64,000 nt of DNA from positions 124,001 to 188,000 of the forward strand of contig JAFRNE010000004.1 of NCBI GenBank assembly GCA_017430325.1. Reading direction: 5' to 3'. The notes beneath the pieces were generated by a model. It did no database searches. It was not told the origin of the DNA and saw nothing but the letters and a program-made list of their open reading frames with translations. A program made the translations under genes and the position numbers. This stretch comes from Eubacterium sp. (GTDB taxonomy: Bacteria > Bacillota > Clostridia > Lachnospirales > Lachnospiraceae). Below, piece by piece: positions 8,754-18,386 of this stretch (within the stretch, counting starts at the first letter, position 1; every line of letters begins with the position of its first letter).

Positions 8754-9502
8754 GATTTCATGTTCCAGTATTCCATATACTTTCTGAGATTTTTCTTTCC
8801 CAGCTCAGTAATACTTATCTCTCTGTCGAATTCTTCAAGCGTCAGTTTATTATTCTTTTTATCGATCATCACAACATTACGCATATTTACAATATTTGAG
8901 CGGTTGCATGGAAGCATCTCGGAGATATCAAGATTACCTATCAGATGCTTCAGCTTTCCCTTCGGAAGCGATATCTCACCAATCTTCTTCAGATAGATAA
9001 TATCGTATTTGCTATGAAGCTCGATCATGATAATATTATCCTTTTCAATCTTGTAGAAGGAATCCTCAATGGCAATATGAACGTAATCCTTTCTTCTTTC
9101 CTTCTCACGCGCGGCGCTAAGTCCCAGCTTAAGTGAAAGCTCCTTCAGATCATTTTTGAACTCTTCTTTGTCAAAAGGATATTCATAAAACTTGTAGCAA
9201 TGATAATCCTTATAAACAAGAAGCTCTTTGTCGATCAGATCTGAAATGACAATAGCATAAGCGTCAAAATACTTTTCAGTCTTCCTGATGGTCCTAAGGA
9301 GCTTCAGGCCCTGTATTTCCCCATCAAATCTGTTAGTATACAGACCGATAACAAACAGATCGATCTCCTTTTCGAAGATCAGCTTCTCCGCATCCTCCAG
9401 ACATAGACACCGATAAAGCTCCGTACATGCTCCACTTTCTCTGATAAGCCCGCTTATCAGCTCATTCTTTCTTGTAAACCCATTAAAAACAAGAACTCTC
9501 AT
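8750..9502 (-). CDS. LytTR-family DNA-binding protein with degenerate receiver domain
   Basis: The C-terminal 100 residues form a LytTR DNA-binding domain, with IAIEDSFYKIEKDNIIMIE and the typical MLPCNRSNIVNMRNVVMID stretch. These domains bind imperfect direct repeats and activate transcription. The N-terminal 120 residues have the size and strand pattern of a response-regulator receiver, but the phospho-acceptor Asp after the third strand is Gly (IDLFVIGLY), the acidic pair after strand 1 is absent (VLVFNG), and the conserved Lys before the Pro is Tyr (FYEYPF). Phosphorylation is therefore unlikely. No histidine kinase is adjacent. The start is ATG 9502; a TTG at 9526 with GGGGGA upstream would add eight residues. 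Confidence 0.85.
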   Translation of the reverse strand: MRVLVFNGFTRKNELISGLIRESGACTELYRCLCLEDAEKLIFEKEIDLFVIGLYTNRFDGEIQGLKLLRTIRKTEKYFDAYAIVISDLIDKELLVYKDYHCYKFYEYPFDKEEFKNDLKELSLKLGLSAAREKERRKDYVHIAIEDSFYKIEKDNIIMIELHSKYDIIYLKKIGEISLPKGKLKHLIGNLDISEMLPCNRSNIVNMRNVVMIDKKNNKLTLEEFDREISITELGKKNLRKYMEYWNMKS

Positions 9503-9614
9503 ATACTTGTCCCGGATAAACTGCAAAACCGGAATCCCCCTTTCCTTAGTTTTGCTTTTTATTATACAGTTTTTTTGCCAGGCCCCCTTTTAAAGCCTTT
9601 TTCTTTTATCACAA

Positions 9615-9639
9615 AGGACCCAGGTAAAACCTGAGTCCT
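9615..9639 (-). terminator. hairpin downstream of the penicillin-binding protein gene
   Basis: AGGACCCAGGT and ACCTGAGTCCT form an 11-bp stem with one mismatch around a 3-nt AAA loop, 9 bases after the PBP stop codon. The U-run behind it on the minus strand is short (TTTGTG). Confidence 0.6.
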
Positions 9640-9647
9640 ATTTATGA

Positions 9648-12587
9648 TCATTCTCCGCCTTCTCCGCCATCTCCGCCATCTTGTGGTTCCGGTAGTTGAG
9701 GTTCCTCCGTAGGTGTTTCTGTTGGAGGTTCTGTAGGTGCCTCGGTAGGTGCTTCGGTAGGCGCTTCTGTCGGCATCTCCGTAGGTGGCGGTGCCTGAGT
9801 CGTCTGTGGATCCGGTGCGAAGCTTGCATTTATCGTATGACCTCTATCAAGATTTGAGAATACATACTGATTAACAGGTCCTACGCTCTTACCATCAACA
9901 AGAACATCCTTTATAACATATCCGGAATTTGGAGTAATATATATAGTTACTGTTGCTTTCATCGGGGCTGAAACTGTTCCCGATATAGTACCACCCTCGC
10001 CGGCAGAGGTCTTGATTATCGGATTACCGCTTTCATCAAGTCCAAGCTGTTCCTTCGAAAGATGTTTATCACATACTGAATCAAATATCGTATCATCATA
10101 CTGGAAGTCAGCTTCCTGTATGGTCTTCTTACCTGTCTCAGGATCTGTTGTAACAATATATTCCTTTGCATTCGGACAGGTATCTGTTGCTATCTTATGA
10201 GTTTCCTCACAGATCTTGACTGTTTCATGTCCTTTACATCTTGTTGTCGGAATACTGTCTTCAGCACAGTAATCCGAATGTGTAGGACATCCTTCTGACG
10301 GAAGCTCACCTGTCAGCTTACATACTGTAACGGTCGTTATGCCATCAGGTCTCTCCATGATATCTTTATCAAGATCCCAGTTCTCGCTCTCGCAGATTTT
10401 GTCCATTACATCCCTCCACATGTATTTGTGGTAGGTCTGATCACCAAGTCTTACGTTCATGTCATAACCATACCAAACCGATGCGGTATAGTATGCTGTC
10501 ATTCCGCAGAACCAGAGGTCATAGGTACTTGAAGTAGTACCTGTTTTACCGGCACATACTGCACCGCTGTTAAGCTCTGCAGGAGTACCTGTACCTGAAG
10601 TAACAACGTCCTTCATACAGTCGATGAGCATCCAGGCTGTTGTAGCCTTCATAACTCTCTCTGATCTGTCCTTAGGATTTGTATTATCAATAACGACATT
10701 TCCGTCGTGGTCGATAACCTTTGAATAATAAACCGGCTTAATATATACACCGCCGTTTGCAATACTTGCATAGGCTGCAGTGATTTCCAGGTTAGTAACA
10801 CCATAGGTAAGACCACCAAGCGCAAGGGACTGGTTGATATCCGATACAACGTCACCACTGCTCCAAAGCTCTTCATCAACAAGAGTTGTAAATCCGAGCT
10901 TGTTTACATGCTCAAAGCACTTCTCAGGTGTTGTAAGTGTAAGTGTCTTAACTGCAATGATATTCATCGAATCTCTGATACCATCTCGTATCGAAGCATC
11001 GCCTCGGTATCCGCCGTACCAGTTTGAAACATCGCCGCCATCAATGTATTTGTAAGGTTCATCCTTCTGAGTAAAGGCTAAGTTTCCGCCCTCCTCGAGG
11101 TAAGGCATGAAGGATGCCAGAACCTTAAAGGTCGAACCCGGCTGTCTCATACCCATGGTGGCTCTGTCGAAGGTAAGGTTACCTGATTTCTCTCCTCTTC
11201 CTCCGAAGATTGCCTTAACATAGCCTGTATGCTGATCGATAACGGTCATTGTAGACTGCGGCTGAGGTGAAAGAACGAAGCTCTCACTGTCGAAGAAGGC
11301 GCCTGTCTTATCGATCATCGCCTCGGTAAACTTATCCGCCGCTGCTCTCGCAGTATCCTTACTACTATAAATACTGTTATATGTCGGATCTCCTGTTTCT
11401 TCTCTGTAGTAGTTCAGAAGATCGTTTGTATCGTAGTTATACAAAGTAACACCATCGCCGCCTCGAAGGGTGAGCAGGTATTCCAGACCGACCGATGTTG
11501 AATCCGGATAATACTGTGGATCGCTCATAACAGTTTCGCAGATTCTCTGGATATTACGGTCCTGAACCGAATAAATACTGTAACCGCCGGTGTAAAGCTC
11601 GTTGTAAGCCTCTGCCTCGGTCATATCATACATTTCCATGAACTCCTTAGCGAGCTCTGTAATGATCATATCTGTATAGTAAGAATTGTAGGACGCATTA
11701 TCGTCCTTAACCTTCTTAACTGCCTTGATCCTCTCGTAAACCGGATCATCAAGACATTTCTGATATTCGGCCTCATCGATATAGCCAAGCTCCTTCATCT
11801 TCTTAAGAACGAGCTTTCTTCTCTTCGCATTCTCCTCAGGGTACACCGTCGGATCAAACTGGTAAGGGTTCTGAGTGATACCTGCGATTACTGCCGCCTC
11901 TGAGACTGTCAGTGCAGAACATTTCTTATCAAAATACGCCTGTGACGCAGCCTCGACACCGTTAACACCATGGCCGAGATAAATAGTATTCAGATAATAC
12001 TCAAGGATCTGCTTCTTGCTGTATTTTTTCTCGAGTTCAACCGCCAGCGACTGCTCCTGAATCTTACGTTCAACAGTCTGGAGGAAGGTTGTCTCATCCA
12101 TACCTGTATTAAATACATGGTCCTTAATGAGCTGCTGAGTTATGGTACTCGCACCTTCATCGAACTTACCTGAAAGCATTCTGACAGAAACACGCAGAAT
12201 ACCTCTGATATCGATTCCGTTATGCTCCCAGAATCTCTCATCCTCGATTGACACGAAGGCATCAATGAGACACTTTGGGATCTCGTCGTAATATACATAA
12301 ATTCTGTTGGAATTGGCCATCGAAAGCGACGTATTGACTGTACCATTTGAGTTATAAATGGTACTCTTGAAGCCCTTCGGCTTTATACTGATCTTGTTAA
12401 TATCCGGGGAATTGTCAAGTATTCCCTTCATCATACCAAAACCGGCACCGGCACAAACAACTACTATAAATACAAATGCCACAAGCACCAGCTTGAAAAG
12501 ATTTATAAAAAGCTTTCTTGAGTATCTCTGAGATCTGGATACGAGTTTTTCCTTTATCTTCTCTGCACCATGTTTACTGTAGATCAC
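9648..12587 (-). CDS. class A penicillin-binding protein (PBP1A type) with repeat domain and Pro/Thr-rich tail
   Basis: This 979-residue bifunctional enzyme polymerises and cross-links peptidoglycan at the outer face of the membrane. A membrane anchor spans about 28-52. The GT51 transglycosylase follows, with the catalytic Glu115 in EDERFWEHNG and GASTITQQL at 145-153. The transpeptidase has Ser485-x-x-Lys in GSTFK, Ser540-Met-Asn and Lys681-Thr-Gly-Thr. After the enzyme comes a beta-rich module of about 60 residues (GTISGTVSAP to NASFAP) like the divergent InlB-type repeats of Gram-positive surface proteins, then a T-E-A-P/T-E-P-P repeat tail and an acidic Gly-rich end. The added repeat module and tail are unusual for a PBP and may hold or sense the wall. 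Confidence 0.95.
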   Translation of the reverse strand: MIYSKHGAEKIKEKLVSRSQRYSRKLFINLFKLVLVAFVFIVVVCAGAGFGMMKGILDNSPDINKISIKPKGFKSTIYNSNGTVNTSLSMANSNRIYVYYDEIPKCLIDAFVSIEDERFWEHNGIDIRGILRVSVRMLSGKFDEGASTITQQLIKDHVFNTGMDETTFLQTVERKIQEQSLAVELEKKYSKKQILEYYLNTIYLGHGVNGVEAASQAYFDKKCSALTVSEAAVIAGITQNPYQFDPTVYPEENAKRRKLVLKKMKELGYIDEAEYQKCLDDPVYERIKAVKKVKDDNASYNSYYTDMIITELAKEFMEMYDMTEAEAYNELYTGGYSIYSVQDRNIQRICETVMSDPQYYPDSTSVGLEYLLTLRGGDGVTLYNYDTNDLLNYYREETGDPTYNSIYSSKDTARAAADKFTEAMIDKTGAFFDSESFVLSPQPQSTMTVIDQHTGYVKAIFGGRGEKSGNLTFDRATMGMRQPGSTFKVLASFMPYLEEGGNLAFTQKDEPYKYIDGGDVSNWYGGYRGDASIRDGIRDSMNIIAVKTLTLTTPEKCFEHVNKLGFTTLVDEELWSSGDVVSDINQSLALGGLTYGVTNLEITAAYASIANGGVYIKPVYYSKVIDHDGNVVIDNTNPKDRSERVMKATTAWMLIDCMKDVVTSGTGTPAELNSGAVCAGKTGTTSSTYDLWFCGMTAYYTASVWYGYDMNVRLGDQTYHKYMWRDVMDKICESENWDLDKDIMERPDGITTVTVCKLTGELPSEGCPTHSDYCAEDSIPTTRCKGHETVKICEETHKIATDTCPNAKEYIVTTDPETGKKTIQEADFQYDDTIFDSVCDKHLSKEQLGLDESGNPIIKTSAGEGGTISGTVSAPMKATVTIYITPNSGYVIKDVLVDGKSVGPVNQYVFSNLDRGHTINASFAPDPQTTQAPPPTEMPTEAPTEAPTEAPTEPPTETPTEEPQLPEPQDGGDGGEGGE

Positions 12588-12684
12588 TTTGCTTCCTCCT
12601 GTAGTCAGCCCGGCACTCCGGACAGGCAGTTTTTATGACTTCTGCATTTGGACATACTAAGTCATTCTGCATTACATACAGAGT

Positions 12685-12723
12685 ATTATAACAATATCGC
12701 CACTCTTTTACAAGTGGCGATAT
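12685..12723 (-). promoter_or_regulatory. promoter of the PBP gene overlapped by a perfect inverted repeat
   Basis: On the minus strand TTGTAA (12708-12713), 17 bp, TATAAT (12685-12690). An 11-bp perfect inverted repeat, ATATCGCCACT (12694-12704) and AGTGGCGATAT (12713-12723) with an 8-nt centre, covers the -35 box and the spacer. It could be a repressor operator, or the terminator of the upstream surface protein gene used in double duty; the U-run is poor. Confidence 0.6.
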
Positions 12724-12790
12724 CTTAAATATGTATTAATCTGTTTCTTTGTCGATCACATCCAATTTCTGTGATGCTGCAACATAAATA

Positions 12791-15700
12791 CTACTGCTCG
12801 TTCCTGTTTTTTCTCTTGCGATCTGCAAGGAAGATTATTCCGGCTGCCGATAAGATCATCGCAAATACAAGCACGCCTGTCTGAGTCGGATCATCTGTCT
12901 TGGCTATCTTATCTGTATTTGTTGTTACAACGATCTTGAATTCGACCTCAGTCGTCTTACCTTCCACTACAGTACCTGTAAGAACCTCAGTTGTTGAAAC
13001 CTTGTAGCCGTCAGGAACCTTCTTGATAGTGATCGTATAATCACCTGCCGGAACGTCCTTCAGAGTAACTCTTCCGACTTCATCGGTTGTGTATGTCTTC
13101 TCTTCCTTGTCAGGATAAATAACTTCAACCTCTGCCTCAGAAACAACTCTGCTTGTTTCTTCTTCAACAACAGTGATAACGAGATTTCCAACCTCCTTAT
13201 CCGGAGTCTCCTCCTCGTCAGTTGCCGGTGTATCATCGGTTGTTTCAGGTGTATCATCTACTGTATCTTCAGGAGTTTCATCCTCTTCTTTAGCTTCTAC
13301 CGGATTCTCAACCTGGTCGAGAATATAAGGAATATCATCGCCAACCGTAACCGTTGCAGTGCTGCCGTTTGAAGCCTCAGAATCATCTCCGCCGTTTATC
13401 ACAACTCCAGGTCCTCCATTATCCTTGAGCGCTCCATCGAGAACCTTAACCTTAAGAGTAACCATTCCTTCTTTTCCGGCCGGCACATCCTTCAGCGTCC
13501 ACTTAACAACTCTTGTTGCATTGTTATATGCTCCATCATCTGACGAGCTGACATACTCTACATTGCCATCAAGCTTATCCGTGATAACAATATCAGCCTT
13601 TGCATCCTTATAGTTCTTGTATGAGATTTCGTAGGTTATCTCATCATCAACCTTTACTGTGCCAAGTTTACCGGTTCCTTTGTATGGGCTTACTTCCTGT
13701 TTAACCGGTGATTCAGGAACAGGATTAATAACTTCTTCGAGTCCATATTCAGCACCATCGCCAATCTGAACTGTTGCTGTATTTTCGCCATTACTGTTCC
13801 TGCCACCGTTAACAACCTTACCCGGACCACCATTTGATTCAAGAGCACTTTCGAGCACTCTTACCGTAAGAGTAACCTTATCTTCTGTTCCGGCACCAAC
13901 ATTAGGAATATTCCATGTAACCACGCCATTGTTTAATTTACCACCGTCAGAAGCGCTGACGAATTCAACGTTTTTGTCAAGGGTATCTTTGATGATCACA
14001 TCACTATCAATACTCTTATAATTTGTATATGAAATCTCATATGTGATTTCATCTCCGGCCTGTAAAGCACCAAGTGTGCCATTACCCTCATACGGAGCAT
14101 ACTCCTTCTTTGTTGGAGGGATCACCTTGTCGTAGACGTTACGTACATAGAATTCGAGGAACTTGTTGAATTCTGTACCATATTCACCAACAACCTCAGG
14201 GATACTTGAATAACTGTCAGAAGGATCATCATAATTGTCAGTGATATGCTTCTTACCATTATTGGCATCATTCTCTCGCCATATATACTCAGTCTCAATA
14301 TAAGTATGACTGTATTCCCATGTATTTCCATCTACATCTACAAATGTAGCAGGAATGGTACTTGCATCTTCTGTTACATATACCATACCCTGTGGTATCG
14401 AATAATCATATACGGTTCCTGTACCGTTTCCGTCTTCAGTATTATCTATTTCTGTCTTTTTCTCATGAATCTTCTTATACCCTGTTGTATCAACATCATC
14501 TCCGTTGTAGCTGCCTACATTATTGCCAATTACACTATCCGGATCACCATCCTCTTTTACATAAACTGCGTGCGTAAAGGTAATTGGTTCCGCAGGGATG
14601 ATAGGGTTTCCATCCTTATCCATGACCACGTTTTCAATCTCGATGGCGTATGGCTTGAGATCAACTGTTGATTCTCCACTAAGAACAAAATCCATACCGC
14701 TAGTGCCGGAATTAAGTATAACTCCGGATACATTCGGATTATCTTCCGGATTTTCTCTCTGAAGTGGCGGACATTCGTTCTTTATATCAAAATAATCAAA
14801 CGTAGCTTCAACTGTTACATCACCTTTTGTAAACAGAGCATTTCCATCAGGGTCATAAAGCTGACCATATTCAGGGTGATCATACATAAATTTAACTTCA
14901 GGTTCAGTAGCGGTAACCTTATAAAGTATACGACTTTTTAATCTATTTTTAGTCCATTCAGCAAAGTTAGGTACCCACGTTAAGTCAGTCCTATTTTCGG
15001 AAATATCCACCGGTTCGCAATATGCAACCTTAAAAACGCCGTCTATACGAACCTGATTTTCACTATACTTTGTAGCATTATTAGAAGAATACCCTGTGAT
15101 AATAAACTGGTTTTCAAGTTTGTCGCCAGGAGTACCATCATCATTTCTTTTATATGTCTCAATCAATGCTTCTCTTAAATGCTTCTGACTTACTTCATAT
15201 TGTTGATTAACAATAAAAGACTTTACTGATTCAGGGCTATCACTGTCAACTGTCAATACCTTATTGCCATCTTTGTCATAGTAATCGCCATAAGCTAGAA
15301 CAATGGTTGCCTGTACTGTATCCTTGATTGAAATATCAATATGATTGACCTGATGATTTCTTAGCATATTCAGGAGATAGGTATCATTGGGGTAGATCAT
15401 ATTCTCTATAACATGGATATATGCCTTAACATCATCCGCGCTTGCCAGGTAAAACTTAACTCCATCCCCTGTTGATTCTCCACCAACAATTGTTTTCTCA
15501 TCTTCATCAATAGAAAGATATTTCCCACTTGCTACTGACTGGATAGTATTTGTAACATTATCATAAAAAATCTCGCACTCATCATCAAGTCTTTCAAGTG
15601 TAGTAATTGTATTCGGCTTTACATTTTGATTTTCCTTTTTTTCTACACTGGTTACCTGTTCCTGCGATATAGCTTCTTTAGCTGATGGATCAATAAATGT

Positions 15701-16654
15701 GTAGCCATTTAATGTAGCCTGATCATCTGAACCATAATCATAACCGTCAGATACATACTTCAAAACTGCCTTACCATCTTTTTTATAATAAGTCCACGCA
15801 AACGCATCATCTGCGACCAGTTTGCCACTATCAGCATCATAGCTAAGCGCCTTTGATAATGAACCATCAGCCTTAACTGTGTATACATTATCACCTTTTT
15901 TAGCCACTATTATATATGGTCTCCCCTGTTCATAATACGAGTTTCCATATTCAGAATTATCATCAGTACTGATACCATCATATTCCGGTGGTTCGCCCAC
16001 AACTATTGTCGCTGTAACCGAAAAGCTCTCCTGCTCGTAAGTGATCTCTGACGCGTCACAGTTAACGTCGATATCAGAGATGATCTCTGTACCGTCCTCT
16101 GCAAAGTGAACGATTGAAAGTTCTTCATCAGAAGATATTTCCGGTGCATCATCGTATTCGATCTTAACCTCAACCGGTGAAAGAGGCTCGATCTTTTCGC
16201 CATTCCTGAGTATTTCAATATCGAAGAATCTCGCATAAGCTATGCTTTCTGCAGAATCGCAGTTAAGTACATCCGCCGACTCTGTCAGATAATACTCATA
16301 GTCTGCCGTTCCTTCCTTAATCTCGCGAGCCGCAAGAGACAGCTCACCTTCAGGGTACGGAAGACTTCCTGCAGGTGCATTTACGGTTATGCTTGCACCG
16401 CTTTCCTCCACGCGAACGAAGAGAGTTTTGGCACTCTCATCAACCTTTTCGTTCTGAATAAATTCAGCTGAGGCATCATTCTGTGTTACCTCCTCCGGCT
16501 CCTGCTGTGCGTCGTTGTTCGTCGCAATCTCGGTATCAGTAGTTTCCGAAGCCGTAACCTGTTTGTAACCTTCAGGTCTGGCGAGTGAGAACAACATAGC
16601 AACAACTGCAAAGAGCGCAAAAAATCTTTTGTGTCTTTTGATTATTTTTTCCAT
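12791..16654 (-). CDS. large cell-surface protein with isopeptide/DUF11-like repeats and SpaA-type domain
   Basis: This 1287-residue protein has a signal peptide (about 1-35), a long Asp/Glu/Tyr-rich ectodomain, and two homologous modules of about 130 residues. These begin YEGNGTLGALQAGDEITYEI and YKGTGKLGTVKVDDEITYEI and each end in a conserved NGGPG-V-NGG stretch, as in DUF11-like repeats. A Thr/Glu/Asp-rich linker and a SpaA/prealbumin-like domain (VTLKDVPAGDYTITIKKVP) follow. It ends in a membrane helix and basic tail (ADRKRKNRNEQ). Before the helix the sequence is KTDDPTQTG, not a canonical LPxTG, so sortase anchoring is uncertain. AAGGAGG lies before the ATG. An adhesin or structural role is inferred from architecture only. 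Confidence 0.85.
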   Translation of the reverse strand: MEKIIKRHKRFFALFAVVAMLFSLARPEGYKQVTASETTDTEIATNNDAQQEPEEVTQNDASAEFIQNEKVDESAKTLFVRVEESGASITVNAPAGSLPYPEGELSLAAREIKEGTADYEYYLTESADVLNCDSAESIAYARFFDIEILRNGEKIEPLSPVEVKIEYDDAPEISSDEELSIVHFAEDGTEIISDIDVNCDASEITYEQESFSVTATIVVGEPPEYDGISTDDNSEYGNSYYEQGRPYIIVAKKGDNVYTVKADGSLSKALSYDADSGKLVADDAFAWTYYKKDGKAVLKYVSDGYDYGSDDQATLNGYTFIDPSAKEAISQEQVTSVEKKENQNVKPNTITTLERLDDECEIFYDNVTNTIQSVASGKYLSIDEDEKTIVGGESTGDGVKFYLASADDVKAYIHVIENMIYPNDTYLLNMLRNHQVNHIDISIKDTVQATIVLAYGDYYDKDGNKVLTVDSDSPESVKSFIVNQQYEVSQKHLREALIETYKRNDDGTPGDKLENQFIITGYSSNNATKYSENQVRIDGVFKVAYCEPVDISENRTDLTWVPNFAEWTKNRLKSRILYKVTATEPEVKFMYDHPEYGQLYDPDGNALFTKGDVTVEATFDYFDIKNECPPLQRENPEDNPNVSGVILNSGTSGMDFVLSGESTVDLKPYAIEIENVVMDKDGNPIIPAEPITFTHAVYVKEDGDPDSVIGNNVGSYNGDDVDTTGYKKIHEKKTEIDNTEDGNGTGTVYDYSIPQGMVYVTEDASTIPATFVDVDGNTWEYSHTYIETEYIWRENDANNGKKHITDNYDDPSDSYSSIPEVVGEYGTEFNKFLEFYVRNVYDKVIPPTKKEYAPYEGNGTLGALQAGDEITYEISYTNYKSIDSDVIIKDTLDKNVEFVSASDGGKLNNGVVTWNIPNVGAGTEDKVTLTVRVLESALESNGGPGKVVNGGRNSNGENTATVQIGDGAEYGLEEVINPVPESPVKQEVSPYKGTGKLGTVKVDDEITYEISYKNYKDAKADIVITDKLDGNVEYVSSSDDGAYNNATRVVKWTLKDVPAGKEGMVTLKVKVLDGALKDNGGPGVVINGGDDSEASNGSTATVTVGDDIPYILDQVENPVEAKEEDETPEDTVDDTPETTDDTPATDEEETPDKEVGNLVITVVEEETSRVVSEAEVEVIYPDKEEKTYTTDEVGRVTLKDVPAGDYTITIKKVPDGYKVSTTEVLTGTVVEGKTTEVEFKIVVTTNTDKIAKTDDPTQTGVLVFAMILSAAGIIFLADRKRKNRNEQ

Positions 16655-16702
16655 TGATCACCCTCCTTAACTCATAGTTTTTGCACAAAAAATACTATTT
16701 TA

Positions 16703-16731
16703 ATTATAACTGAAAAAGCCGTAGAAAACAA
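16703..16731 (-). promoter_or_regulatory. promoter of the surface protein gene
   Basis: On the minus strand TTGTTT (16726-16731), a 17-bp spacer and TATAAT (16703-16708), about 45 bases before the start codon. Confidence 0.65.
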
Positions 16732-16771
16732 GCAAATACACGTCTTCAACGACTTTCAACATGGTATTTTA

Positions 16772-16791
16772 GACAAACGCAGAAGTTTGTC
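16772..16791 (-). terminator. inverted repeat overlapping the ABC-F stop codon
   Basis: GACAAAC and GTTTGTC form a perfect 7-bp stem with a 6-nt loop, starting inside the ABC-F stop codon. No clear U-run follows, so it is at best a weak terminator or mRNA 3'-end protector. Confidence 0.35.
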
Positions 16792-18364
16792 ACATTTCTA
16801 TGATTTTCGTTGCGAGCTTTTCTCTGGATCTTGAGTCATGCTCAACCACGATCATCGTTGGCTTGTACTTCTCGATCAGCTTTTCTATCTGCATCCTTGA
16901 AAATACATCTATATAGTTCAACGGCTCATCCCAGATATATAAATGCGCCGATGTAAGCAGGCTTGAAGCGATCAGTACCTTTTTCTTCTGCCCTTCCGAA
17001 TAATCTTCCATATTCTTCTCGAACTGAATTCTGCTCATATCAAGCTTACGGAGCAGTGTCAAGAGCAGACTGTAATCAAGCCCCTGCTTCTCTGCGTATT
17101 CCTTCAGGTTGCCCTTCAGATGCGATGTATTTTGGTCGATGTACGAGATGACAAGTCCGCTGGCTGTCTCAAGCTTCCCGGAAGTAATCACCTTGCTGTC
17201 ATTGTTAGATCCATATTCTGCTTCTTCCTGACCATTTTGCCCTTTATCACCGGAATTCGCTTTCTTCGTATCTCTAAGTATCGCTTTGATCAGACTCGAC
17301 TTTCCGCATCCATTCTCGCCATTCAAGAAGAGTATGTCGCCCTGCATAAGTTGGAATGTGATTCCTTTAAACACCGGTTCAGCCCCCTCATAAGACAGCT
17401 CGAAGTCTCTGCACTCCACAAGGCATTTCTTGTGATGCGTGAGAGGCATAAGCTTCAGATCATCCACCTTCTCGATATCCTTCAGAAGCCCTTCTTTCTC
17501 TTCAATCTCGCGGTCTATCCTCTTTTCGAAGTTCTTCACTCTTGACTGCATCTTCTTGGTCTTCGCTCCAATAAAACTTCTTGTAGAAATACATCTGTCA
17601 TTCTCCTTTACCGGGTCAAAGCCTATCTTCGTATTCTCATTCTTTTCAGCCCATCGTCCGGCTCTGTCCGCCGAAGTCTGAAGCTTGGCTATTTCCTTTT
17701 TATGCTTTTCATTCTCAGAGACAGCAAATGCATCCGCCTTCTCCTTATTCTCCCACCAGGTGCTGAAGTTGCCAGCCACCACTTCAATCGATTCGCGGTT
17801 AAGTACCAGCATATGATCAGCCACAGCATCTAACAGATCTCTATCATGAGAAACAAGGATAAATCCCTTCTTCGAAGCAAGGTATTTCTTTATGATCTCT
17901 CTACCGCCTTTATCAAGGTGATTTGTCGGTTCATCGATCAACAGGAACTCATTCTCGCCCGAGAAAAGCACTGCCAGCATGGCCTTCGTCCTCTCCCCGA
18001 AGCTGAGAGTCTTAATCGGTCTGTAAAGTATCTCCGGGTCAACACCCAGGCTGTTAAGCTCGCAGACTATCCTCCAGCTCTCCACTCCCGGCTTCCACTT
18101 TTCAGACAGTTCATCAGCCGTCATATTCATCTCATCCGCCTCTATTTTGTACGGAAAATAATCAAATACCATATCTGTCGTGATACTTCCGGTGTATTCG
18201 TATTTTCCCAGCAGGAGGTTCAGAAAGGTCGTCTTGCCCTTGCCGTTCCTTCCAATAAACCCAAGCTTCCAGTCCGTATCGACCGAAAACGAAATATTCT
18301 CAAATATATTGTCAAAGCTGCCTTCATAGCAAAATGTCAGGTCAGTTACCTGTAATAATGACAT
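16790..18364 (-). CDS. Lsa-type ABC-F ribosomal protection ATPase
   Basis: This 524-residue protein has two ATPase domains and no membrane segments. Domain 1 has Walker A GRNGKGKT (38-45), signature LSFGERTKA (120-128) and Walker B LLIDEPTNHLD; domain 2 has GENGCGKS and the unusual DEPLNYIDVFSRMQ. The opening DWKLGFIGRNGKGKTT and the IGAKTKKMQSR linker are characteristic of the Lsa/Vga group, which eject lincosamides, pleuromutilins and streptogramin A from the 50S peptidyl-transferase centre. A Gly/Asn/Glu-rich insertion of about 30 residues follows Walker A of domain 2. AGGAGG is seven bases before ATG. A leader with a short reading frame and terminator precedes the gene. The resistance phenotype is inferred from family. 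Confidence 0.9.
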   Translation of the reverse strand: MSLLQVTDLTFCYEGSFDNIFENISFSVDTDWKLGFIGRNGKGKTTFLNLLLGKYEYTGSITTDMVFDYFPYKIEADEMNMTADELSEKWKPGVESWRIVCELNSLGVDPEILYRPIKTLSFGERTKAMLAVLFSGENEFLLIDEPTNHLDKGGREIIKKYLASKKGFILVSHDRDLLDAVADHMLVLNRESIEVVAGNFSTWWENKEKADAFAVSENEKHKKEIAKLQTSADRAGRWAEKNENTKIGFDPVKENDRCISTRSFIGAKTKKMQSRVKNFEKRIDREIEEKEGLLKDIEKVDDLKLMPLTHHKKCLVECRDFELSYEGAEPVFKGITFQLMQGDILFLNGENGCGKSSLIKAILRDTKKANSGDKGQNGQEEAEYGSNNDSKVITSGKLETASGLVISYIDQNTSHLKGNLKEYAEKQGLDYSLLLTLLRKLDMSRIQFEKNMEDYSEGQKKKVLIASSLLTSAHLYIWDEPLNYIDVFSRMQIEKLIEKYKPTMIVVEHDSRSREKLATKIIEM

Positions 18365-18386
18365 ATTATCGCCTCCTGATATCTAC

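Noticed and set aside
12895..12935. LPxTG sortase signal in the surface protein
   Set aside because: The sequence before the membrane helix is KTDDPTQTG; the Leu-Pro-x-Thr-Gly order is absent.
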